Source: Nesterenkonia pannonica (GTDB taxonomy: Bacteria > Actinomycetota > Actinomycetes > Actinomycetales > Micrococcaceae). From it: a DNA stretch of 64,000 nucleotides. Below are positions 55,626 to 64,000 of the stretch, piece after piece. How positions within the stretch are numbered: the first letter of the stretch is position 1; each line of letters opens with the position of its first letter. Location of the stretch: assembly GCF_019575955.1 (NCBI RefSeq), contig NZ_CP080575.1, forward strand, positions 682,001 to 746,000, in the 5' to 3' direction. The translations under genes were made by a program, and so were the position numbers. The notes below the pieces were generated by a model. That model did not search any database, was not told the DNA's origin, and was given only the letters and a program-made list of their open reading frames with translations.

Positions 55626-56709
55626 ATGACTCTGACCGGCCTCCCTGAGAACCACCCGCTCGCCTCCGGTGCCACCGCAGACTCCCGCTCCTCAACCAGT
55701 ACCGCGGCGGTCGCAGCGCAGCCGGTGAGACGGCGGCTCCGCATCGCCGCCCGGTGTGGTTCATGCGGCAGGCGGGACGTTCGCTCCCGGAGTACCGCAG
55801 GCTCCGCGAGAACACCACCATGCTGGGTGCGTGCCTCGACCCTGAGATGGCCTCAGAGATTACGATGCAGCCGGTCCGGCGGCACGACGTCGACGCGGCG
55901 ATCTTCTTCTCCGACATCGTGATCCCGCTGCGCCTGGCAGGCATCGACGTGGAGATCCAGCCGGGCGTGGGCCCTGTCCTGGGGAGCCCGGTGCGCACAG
56001 CCGCAGATGTGGCGAAGCTGCCGGAGCTGGATGAGGACGCGTTCGCTCCCATCGTCGAGGCCGTGCAGCTCACCACAGCCCAGCTGGGCTCCACTCCGCT
56101 GATCGGATTCGCAGGGGCCCCGTTCACCCTCGCCGCCTACATGGTGGAGGGCCCTCACGGGACCACCTGGGGCCGCGCACCATGATGCACGCCGACCCGG
56201 ACACCTGGAGGGCGCTCGCCGAGTGGGCTGCAGCCGCCTCCGGCGCGTTCCTGCGCGCCCAGGTGAAGGCCGGAGCCTCCGCGGCTCAGCTCTTCGACTC
56301 CTGGGCAGGCTCGCTGGGCCGAGCCGACTACGCCGAACATGTCATGCCGCATTCGACGGCTGCCCTCTCGCAGGTCAGGGACCTGGGTGTGCCCCTGGTG
56401 CACTTCGGCACCGGCACCGGCGAGATCCTGGATCTGATGAAGGAGGCGGGAGCTGACGTGGTCGGCGTGGACTATCGCCTGAACCTGGCGGAGGCCACTC
56501 GTCGCCTCGGGGCCCAGACCCCGCTGCAGGGGAACATCGACCCGGCGCTGCTGACGGCGCCCTGGGAGGTCCTCGAGGCCCATGTGCGTGCGGTCGCCGA
56601 AGCAGGGTCCGGCGCAGCCGGGCACGTGCTGAACCTGGGGCACGGTGTGCCTCCCGAGACTGACCCCGAGGTCCTCACCCGCGTCGTAGAGCTGATCCAC
56701 TCCCTGTGA
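55626..56709 (+). CDS. hemE: Uroporphyrinogen decarboxylase
   Basis: About 360 residues. Substrate-binding Arg in [56 protein letters not shown] and [13 protein letters not shown] near the end. Makes coproporphyrinogen III. Breaks near 55690 and 56155. Stop overlaps hemY by GTGA. Confidence 0.93.
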
Positions 56710-58192
56710 CCGTCGCCGTCGTCGGGGGCGGGGTCGCCGGAATGGTGGCCGCCTGGGAGCTTGCGCGCACCTCCGAGCGCGACGTCGTGATCTTCGAAGC
56801 ATCTGACCGGCTGGGCGGGGCTCTGGCGCCTCTGCGGTTCGGCTCCGTGACCCTGGACGCCGGGGCCGAGGCGTTCGCCACCCGCGGGCCCGAGGTGCGG
56901 GACTTCGTCGAGCAGCTCGGCCTGGAGAGCCTGCTGACCGACCCCCACCCCGTCGGCGCGTGGCTGCAGCTCCCGCACGCCGCCGGGCCTCTGCCGCTCG
57001 CCGGAATCCTCGGCATCCCCGCGGATCCTGAGGCTGAGGATGTGCGTGCCCTCATCGGAGACGCAGCCGCCGAGCGTGCGGCGCAGGACCTGCACGCACC
57101 GATGAGGTGGACCGCACAGGACCGCCCCTCGGTCGGAGCCGTGGTGAGGGATCGCATGGGCGATGCGCTCGCCGACACCCTGGTGGCCCCCATCACTGCT
57201 GGGGTCTACTCCGCGGGCCCGGACGCCCTGGATCTGAGGACGGTCGCACCCGGGCTGTTCGAGACGATGCTCACGGAGGGCTCGCTGGCGCGTGCCGTGG
57301 GCGCGCAGAAGGGGCGGCAGGAGGCTGCGGCGAAGGCCGGGTCCGCTGTGCAGTCCCTCAGGGAGGGCTCTGGGGCCTGGTCGACGTGCTGGAGCGGCAG
57401 CTGCTCGCCGCAGGGGTCAGGATCGAGCGCGGTCGGCGCATCGAGGATCTTGCTGAGATCTCCGACTGCGAAGACATCGTCATCGCCCTCGACGCACCGG
57501 AGGCCTCGGACCTGCTGTCGAGGGCGCTGAGCTTCCCTCCCCTGCCGTCCGCGTTCGGCGGCCTCGGCACGACGATCCCGCGGTCCAGCGGAAGCGGACT
57601 CCCTCCGTGGCTCATCGATGACGCTACGCGAGGAGTCGCCCTGGTCACGCTGCTGCTGAACGCGCCTCAGCTCGATGCCAGGCCCCGCGGCACAGGCATG
57701 CTCGTCTCGCCCAAGGCGGAGGGCATCACGGCGAAGGCCATGACGCACATCTCCGCCAAGTGGGGGTGGGCGAAGGAGGAGCTCGACGCGCAGCTCGGAG
57801 CTGGTCATCACGCCGTGCGACTGTCCTACGGCCGCATCGAGGATCCGCACGGCCCCGGTCGGGGCTCCTCCGACGAGGAGCTGATCGCACTGGCGCGACG
57901 GGACGTGGTGACCCTCTTCGGCCAGGATCTTGTGGGAGGCCCGATCTCTGGGGAGCAGATCCTTGATGCCCGAGTGGCGCGATGGCAGAGGGCGCTGCCG
58001 GGCACAAGCGCCGTCCAGGCGGCCCGGCTCCGTGAGGTGCAGGCCGCGCTGCGGCGCAGCGGCAGGATGTCCGGGAGCGGCCGTCCTCGGCTGCATCTGG
58101 CGGGAACGTGGTTTGCCGGAACAGGCCTGGCGCGCGTCGTCCCTCACGCGCGTAGAGTGGCGACGGACATCGCGCGGATCTCTTCTACGTGA
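56706..58192 (+). CDS. hemY: Protoporphyrinogen / coproporphyrinogen III oxidase
   Basis: About 495 residues. FAD-binding VAVVGGGVAGMVAAWELA at the N-terminus and the C-terminal LHLAGTWFAGTGLARVVPHA motif. With HemQ next door, it most likely oxidises coproporphyrinogen III (CgoX role). One break near 57360. GTG start. Confidence 0.9.
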
Positions 58193-58212
58193 CGTAGAAG
58201 AGCCGCTAGAAT
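58182..58212 (+). promoter_or_regulatory. Palindromic operator and promoter of hemQ
   Basis: CTTCTACGT-G-ACGTAGAAG (58182-58200) is a perfect 9-base inverted repeat that contains the hemY stop. TAGAAT (58207-58212) is the -10 box, and the -35 position falls inside the palindrome. A repressor there would block initiation. Confidence 0.6.
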
Positions 58213-58261
58213 GACGAATTGCGAATAACTCAGAAAAGCCTGTGCCGAAGGAGGCGCCCCT

Positions 58262-59033
58262 ATGAGCTACGGACGCAATGCGCAGCGGACTCCCGAAGAG
58301 GTCAACTCGTCCGGCAAGGATTGGTTCACGCTCTATGCCGTGTTCAAGCGCGCCTCCTGGCGCGGCTCCCTGGCAGGGCAGGGACGGCTGCCGTCTCAGC
58401 TCCTGCCCCGGAAGAAGCACGTCAAGGAGTTCGACGCGGAGGTCGGCTCCTTTGCGGGCAAGGGATTGGGCCGCGACGAGGACGCTGTGGAGCTTCAGGG
58501 CGTCTACGACGTCTCCGGGATGCGCGCCGACGCGGACGTGATGGTCTGGCTGGTGGGGCACAAGGCGGAGAACATCCAGGCCGCCCTGCGCGCTCTGCAC
58601 CGAACCCACCTGCTCGCGCGCACCGAGATCGCGTTCTCGGCGATGGGCGTGCACCGCACTGCCGAGTTCGCTCGCGGCCATGTGCTTAACCTTCGCGCGC
58701 GGCGTCGAGGCTGAGGAGTGGCTGTGCGTCTACCCGTTCAACCGCTCATACGACTGGTATCTCATGGACCCGGCCAAGCGCGGCGCGCTGCTGCGTGAGC
58801 ACGGCGAGCTGGGCCAGGAGTTCCCCTCTGTCCTGGCGAACACCACGAGCGCCTTCGCCCTCAACGACTGGGAGTGGCTCCTGGCGCTCGAGGCCCCGGA
58901 GCTTCGCGATCTGGTGGACATGATGCGCTTACTCCGGGAGTCGGAGACCCGCTATCACGTGCGCGACGAGACCCCGTTCTACACCGGGCGTCGGCTGGGC
59001 TCCGCTGCAGAGCTGCTGGAGGTGCTCCGGTGA
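58262..59033 (+). CDS. hemQ: Coproheme decarboxylase (HemQ / ChdC)
   Basis: About 258 residues. Final step of the coproporphyrin-dependent heme route. NSSGKDWFTLYAVFK start, YPFNRSYDWYLM with the catalytic Tyr, and ETRYHVRDETPFYTG. GCTTAAC at 58684 breaks the frame; GCCGGC restores HVPAFARG. GCTTAC at 58930 is probably Arg-Arg as MMRRLRESE. Good GAAGGAGG ribosome site before the ATG. Confidence 0.92.
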
Positions 59034-59067
59034 TCATCCTGCTCGCTGCGTCTTCCGAAGGGGCCGC

Positions 59068-60099
59068 ATGAGCCCCAGCGGTGCCGCACTGCGCGTGGGA
59101 ACCCGCGCGTCGAGGCTTGCCCTGAAGCAGACGGGCACGACCGCTGACGCACTGTCGGATCTGGCCGGTCAGGAGTACGAGCTCGTCACCATCAGGTCCG
59201 AGGGCGATGTGCTCACCGGTCCGCTCTCGCAGATGGGCGGGACCGGAGTCTTCGCGACGGCCCTGCGGCAGGCCCTCTTCGATGAGCGCGTCGACGTGGC
59301 CGTCCACTCCATGAAGGACCTCCCGTCCAAGGACCTCGAGGGCCTCTCCATCGCGGCGGTTCCGGTGCGCGAAGAGGTGCGCGACGCCCTGTGCGCAGCA
59401 GAGGGCATGATGCTGGAGGAGCTTCCCGAGGGCGCGACGATCGGGACCGGCTCCCCGCGCCGGGCTGCGCAGCTCCGGGCCGCGCGTCCGGACCTGAATG
59501 TGGTGGACATCCGAGGCAATGTGGGCACCCGGCTTGCACGGGTCCGCGGCTTCGAAGAGGCGGCGGAGGCGTCCTCGCAGGCTCCCGATGCTGCACGCGG
59601 CGACCTGGATGCCGTGGTGCTGGCTTAGCGCCGGTCTGGGCCGACTCGGCCTGGAGGACTACATCTCTGAGCTCATCGACCCGGAGGTCATGACCCCGCG
59701 CCAGGGCAGGGCGCCCTGGCTGTGGAGGTGCGGGCCCCTGATGCCGGCGGCATGACTGGTCTGAGCATGGCGCTGGCGCAGCTGGAGGACATCCCGTCGC
59801 GCCTGGAGGTCACAGCGGAGCGGGCTCTGCTCGCCCGGCTGAACGCTGGGTGCTCCGCCCCTATTGGTGGGCTGAGCCGCTGCGTCGATGAGCCTGACGG
59901 TGGGGTGCGCCTGCGCCTGGACACTGTGGTCTGCGCACCGGACGGCTCGGACGTCCAGCGCGCGGGTGAGGAGATCACCATGGAGGCGGGGCTGACCCGG
60001 GAGGCCGGGATGGACGCCGCTGCGAAGCTCGGCACGCGCGTCGCAGAGACGCTCCTCGCCGAGGACAGAGGCCTGCTGAAGCACGTCATCGACACCTGA
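59068..60099 (+). CDS. hemC: Porphobilinogen deaminase
   Basis: About 345 residues. RVGTRASRLALKQT, VDVAVHSMKDLP, GTGSPRRAAQL, and the dipyrromethane cofactor Cys in LNAGCSAPIGG. GCTTAGC at 59628 makes a stop; GCCGGC gives VLAGAGLGRLGLED. One more break near 59698. Builds hydroxymethylbilane. Confidence 0.94.
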
Positions 60100-60109
60100 G
60101 GAGCAGCGC

Positions 60110-60175
60110 ATGGGTGATGCGGCGCCGCACGCTGCGGACATTCTGCAGAGACGACATGTCGACGAGGCTTACTGA
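60110..60175 (+). CDS. Possible 21-residue leader ORF before hemD
   Basis: ATG-initiated ORF with GAGGAGC upstream, ending TGATG into the hemD start. Could couple translation from hemC to hemD. No family; coding not certain. Confidence 0.3.
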   Translation: MGDAAPHAADILQRRHVDEAY

Positions 60176-60888
60176 TGGGCAGTCTCCGGATCGTCCTGAC
60201 GCGACCGGCGTCCGGTGCTGGGCCGTTGGAGGACGGGCTCGAACAGGCGGGCCTCGTGCCTACCCACCTGCCGCTCACGCGCCAAGCGCCCCTGAGGACG
60301 GGAGTCGGCTCACCGAGGGCATCGATCGCCTGGCCGCGGCGAATGTGACTGGCTGCTGCTGACCTCAGGCAATACTGTTCGGTTCCTCCTCGAGGCCGGG
60401 TGGGCGGGCGCCGTCCCCGGGCACCCGAGTGGGTGCGGTGGGTCCCGGCACTGCCCAGGCGCTGGCCCGGCTCACGGAGATCGACCGCCCATGGGTGCCC
60501 GCGCTCCACAGCGCACAAGGAATCCTCGACGAGTTCGGGCAGGCTAGGCGCAGCGAATCGGATCTTCCTTCCGCAGTCGGCCCAGGCCCGGCCGCTGCTT
60601 GCGGATGGTCTTCTGAGCATGGGCTGGCAGGTTGTCTCGGCCCCCGCCTACGAGACGGTCCCCGTACAGGGACCTCTGCCCTGGCGGCCCGAAGCCGAGG
60701 ACGTCGTTCTGGTCACGGCCTCATCGGCGGCTCACGAGTGGGTCCGCCGTGGTCTCAGCGCCCGGGCGGTCCTGGCTATCGGTGAGCCCACCGCCCGGAG
60801 TCTGCGCGAGCTGGGCGCACCGGCGGATGCTGTTCTCGCAGAGCCGACCGCCGCAGGCGTGCTCGCGGCGGTCGAATCGTTAGGCTGA
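60175..60888 (+). CDS. hemD: Uroporphyrinogen-III synthase
   Basis: About 240 residues. [14 protein letters not shown] start, [39 protein letters not shown] and [14 protein letters not shown]. Low sequence conservation is normal for HemD; position between hemC and hemB supports the call. Breaks near 60295, 60345, 60420 and 60545. Confidence 0.85.
60881..60886 (+). promoter_or_regulatory. -10 box of hemB, leaderless start
   Basis: TAGGCT, 6 bases, then the ATG at 60893; it overlaps the end of hemD. Gives hemB-hemL a possible promoter of their own. Confidence 0.45.
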
Positions 60889-60892
60889 GCCC

Positions 60893-61875
60893 ATGCCTTT
60901 CCCCGCTGATCGTCCCCGCCGTCTGCGCCGGACGCCTGCCCTTCGCCGGCTTGTCGCCGAGACGCGCCTGCACCCCGCTGACCTCATTCTTCCGATGTTC
61001 GTGCGGGAGGGCCTCTCGGAGCCGTCGCCGATCATTTCGATGCCCGGCGTCGTCCAGCACACTGAGGCGACCCTCCTGGATGCTGCGCGGGAGGCCCGTG
61101 ACCTGGGCCTGGGCGGCATCATGCTCTTCGGCATTCCCTCCGCGCGGGACCCGCAGGGCAGCGCTTGGCGCCGATCCCGACGGCATCCTCAACCGCTCGA
61201 TCCGCGCTGTGAAGAATGCCGTGGGGAGGAGCTGCCGGTGATGAGCGACCTGTGCCTGGATGAGTTCACCGACCACGGGCACTGCGGCATCGTGGATGAG
61301 ACTGGGTATGTGGACAACGACGCCACCCTGGAGATCTACGCGCTGATGGGCGTGGAGCAGGCCAGGGCGGGTGCTGACGTCGTGGCGCCGTCAGGGATGA
61401 TGGACGGCCAGGTGGCAGTGATCCGGGAGGCTCTCGACGACGCCGGCTTCCAGCACGTGCCGATCCTCGCCTACGCCGCGAAGTACGCGTCCGGCTTCTA
61501 CGGACCTTTCCGGGAAGCAGTGGATTCCCAGCTCAAGGGAGATCGCAGGCAGTATCAGATGGATGCCCCGAACCGCCGGGAGGCGCTCAAGGAGGTCGAA
61601 CTGGACCTTGCCGAGGGCGCGGACATGGTGATGGTCAAGCCTGCCTCCGCCTACCTGGACATACTGGCCGATGTCGCTGCGACGTCCGATGTGCCCGTTG
61701 CTGCCTATCAGGTGTCGGGGAGTACGCGATGATCGAGGCCGCCTCCGCCCAAGGGTGGATCGACCGGAAGCAGGTGGCGATGGAGTCGCTGATGGCCATC
61801 CGCCGTGCAGGAGCCGACGCTGTGCTGACCTACTACGCCGCTGAGGCGGCTCGATGGATCAAGGAGACACCATGA
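60893..61875 (+). CDS. hemB: Delta-aminolevulinic acid dehydratase
   Basis: About 325 residues. [13 protein letters not shown], the metal/Cys region [14 protein letters not shown], Schiff-base lysines in [16 protein letters not shown] and [12 protein letters not shown]. Breaks near 61165, 61225 and 61722. Stop overlaps hemL by ATGA. Confidence 0.93.
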
Positions 61876-63170
61876 CGACCAACGCTGAGCTGTTCGAGAC
61901 CGCGCAGACGCTGATGCCCGGCGGGGTGAGCTCCCGGTGCGGGCCCACGGGTCCGTGGGAGGCACCCCGGTGTCCATGGTCGCGGGCGATGGCGCCTGGC
62001 TGACCGACGCCGAGGGCAGCTCCTATGTGGACCTGGTGGGGTCGTGGGGCCCTGCCCTTCTGGGGCACAGGCACCCTGCGGTGATCGAGGCGGTGCGGTC
62101 GGCGGTCGACTCCGGCCTGGGCTTCGGCACGTCGCACCCTGGTGAGGCCCGGCTGGCCTCATTGGTGCGGGACAGGGTGCCGGGCGCAGAGCGGGTGCGG
62201 TTCGTCTCCACGGGCACGGAGGCCACAATGACGGCGGTCCGGCTGGCCCGTGGCGCCACCGGCAGAAACATCGTGGTCAAGTTTGCTTACTGCTACCACG
62301 GGCACTCTGACGGGCTGCTCGCCGCGGCAGGTTCGGGCGTGGCCACCATGGGCCTGCCGGGATCTGCGGGAGTGACCTCGGCGCAGGCCTCCGAGACGAT
62401 CGTCATCGAGTACAACGACCGGGGAGCCCTCGAGCAGGTCTTCGCTGAGCACGGCGAGAGCATCGCTGCGGTGATCACGGAGGCGACCCCGCGAACATGG
62501 GCGTGGTGCCCCCGATGAGGGCTTCAACGCGTTCATCCGTGAGGTCACGCAGGAGCACGGCGCCCTCATGATCTTCGATGAGGTCATGACCGGCTTCCGC
62601 ATCACGGAGGTAAGCTATTGGGAGCCTCCGGCCGTGTCGAGGGGTGGGTCCCGACCTGTTCACCTTCGGGAAGGTCATCGGCGGAGGTCTTCCGACGGCG
62701 GCGCTGGCAGGCCGCGCCGAGCTGATGGAGCACCTGGCGCCCACCGGGCCGTCTATCACGCGGGCACCCTGTCCGGTAACCCAGTGGCGATGGCTGCCGG
62801 GGCGGCCACGCTGGAGAACGCCGATGCTGCGGTCTATGCGCATCTCGACGAGACGGCTCGGACTGTCGCTGACGCACTCACTGCGTCCCTGACCGCGGCC
62901 GGGGTGGACCACTCGCTGCAGAAGGTGGGCAATCTGTTCTCGGTGGCTTTCGGGACCTCGGAGAGCGGTGTGAGCAACTACGCACAGGCTGGGGCGCAGG
63001 AGGCCTTCCGCTACGGCCCGTTCTTCCACGCGATGCTGGATGCTGGGGTGTACCTGCCGCCCAGTGTCTTCGAGGCATGGTTCGTGTCCGCGGCCCACGA
63101 TGAGGCCGCTGTCGATCGGATCCTGGAAGCGCTGCCCACGGCGGCAAAGGCTGCCGCACAGGCTTACTAG
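61872..63170 (+). CDS. hemL: Glutamate-1-semialdehyde aminomutase
   Basis: About 430 residues. [31 protein letters not shown] lysine in [12 protein letters not shown] and [20 protein letters not shown] at 62285 reads KFAY where the family has KFAG; GTAAGC at 62612 and GCTTAC at 63162 are similar. Breaks near 61935, 62495, 62640 and 62745. Supplies ALA for the cluster. Confidence 0.93.
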
Positions 63171-63370
63171 CGAAGGGCCGGGAGGCTGAGCTGTTCGGAG
63201 GCTGCGCCGAGCAGGCCGTAGTCGACGCGGTCGCCGAGCCAGCCGCTGACCAGCAGGTAGAGGCCGATGAATGCCAGAACGGCGAGGATGATGATTCTCA
63301 CCGGCAGCCCTTTGCCCGTGTCCTCCTCGGGGCGCTCATCGTCGTCGTTGAGGTGCGGGTAGTTGCTCAT
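63167..63370 (-). CDS. Small membrane protein
   Basis: 67 residues, intact. Acidic N-terminus, one hydrophobic segment (IIILAVLAFIGLYLLVSGWL) and a short polar tail. Its stop overlaps the convergent hemL stop by four bases and its start overlaps the exonuclease stop. Unknown function. Confidence 0.6.
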   Translation of the reverse strand: MSNYPHLNDDDERPEEDTGKGLPVRIIILAVLAFIGLYLLVSGWLGDRVDYGLLGAASEQLSLPALR

Positions 63371-64000
63371 GCGGCTGACACCTCCTGCTGCACGGGCCAG
63401 GCAGGGTCCACGACTGCTTCCGGCTTGGCCCGCCTCAGCCATTCCTGAAAGTCGGCGGCCTGCTCCGCCTTCCAGCTGACCTGCATCTGGTGGAGCTGAG
63501 CAGCTGGGACCTGAAGCTGCGGGTACTGCTTCGCCAGGCACATGGCCACCTCCACGGCGGCTGCGGCGTCGGCGGCCGCTGAGTGGGCGGCGTCGAGAAC
63601 CACTTTGTACACCCCGCACAGGTCTCCGAGGGTGCGCTTGCCGCGGCGGAACTTGTCCACCTGCTTATCGATCACCAGCGGATCGATGACGGGGAAGGGC
63701 AGCGGAAAGCCCACGCCGTGCCGAGCGGCCTCGTGCTTGAGGACGGTGAAGTCGTAGGGGCGTTCATCGCCACCACAGCGGCCCCGGCATCGAACTCTTT
63801 GGCCAGCTCCACGACGAGCTGTCGGACAGCTTCGTAAGCAGGCATGCCCTCTGCCTGGGCGTATTCGGTGCTGATTCCGTGAATCTCGGTGGTCTCGGCG
63901 GGGATCTCGACCCCTGGGTCCACCAGCCATTCGCGGATCTTGACGGCCTCAGCGCCGGGCTCGAGCTCAGCCAGGGCAGCGGAGACGATGCGCGCTTGGG
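63367..64000 (-). CDS. DnaQ-like 3'-5' exonuclease, 5' end outside the window
   Basis: About 210 residues seen. DEDDh exonuclease: IHGISTEYAQAEGMPA, NAPYDFTVLKHEAARHG, and the His motif AAHSAAADA. The C-terminal 60 residues include a helical tail. GCTTAC (coding strand) at 63833 is in frame. The N-terminal catalytic Asp-Glu lies beyond the window end. One break near 63757. Confidence 0.85.

Noticed and set aside
59030-59070. 13-residue ORF between hemQ and hemC
   Set aside because: It lies in the short gap, starts inside the hemQ stop region and has no family or clear ribosome site; more likely spacer.

Overview
This is a high-GC actinobacterial chromosome segment, most likely from Micrococcales and close to Micrococcaceae. 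The evidence is a Micrococcus/Arthrobacter-like gene set: a coproporphyrin-type heme cluster with HemQ, a CopD-CtaG fusion, an HU protein and Cys-poor L33/S14 paralogs. Many starts are leaderless, and the exported proteins are rich in Asp and Glu. The acidic exported proteins would fit a salt-tolerant genus such as Nesterenkonia, but that is a guess.

Layout: 1-4051 is a ferric-siderophore ABC importer with a siderophore-interacting reductase. 4038-13706 is a genomic island bounded by an exact 18-bp direct repeat. It carries type I restriction-modification genes (hsdR, hsdS, hsdM), a DUF3024 gene, and a large protein that joins an AAA ATPase, a PD-(D/E)XK-like DUF4143 region, a TIR domain and a helical tail. 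13722-25443 is core genome: rlmN, an XRE regulator, an SH3 lipoprotein, a molybdate regulator with modAB, an aminotransferase, a SurA-like lipoprotein, an ABC-2 exporter and purB. 25629-27518 is a small cluster of WXG-like helical proteins plus a lipase-like protein. 28014-32468 holds a branched-chain 2-oxoacid dehydrogenase operon and a CitE-like lyase. 32863-42292 has assorted metabolic and surface genes. 42298-43882 holds ribosomal proteins and HU. 43908-53893 covers cytochrome-oxidase assembly, a thioredoxin-NHL protein, ligA, an inositol phosphatase and a fructosamine kinase. 54060-63170 is a heme biosynthesis cluster (hemA, E, Y, Q, C, D, B, L) and the window ends in a DnaQ-like exonuclease.

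Sequence quality shapes the whole annotation. Most longer genes, including essential ones such as ligA, hemE, hemL and hup, are broken by frameshifts or in-frame stops. Two causes explain nearly all breaks I checked. One is a missing base in G or C runs. The other is odd strings such as GCTTAC, GTAAGC, GCTTAAGC, GCCTAAGC or GCTTAGC standing where homology and frame demand GCCGGC. I therefore annotate each broken gene as one intact gene and do not call pseudogenes. The GCCGGC pattern suggests a modified base read wrongly during sequencing.
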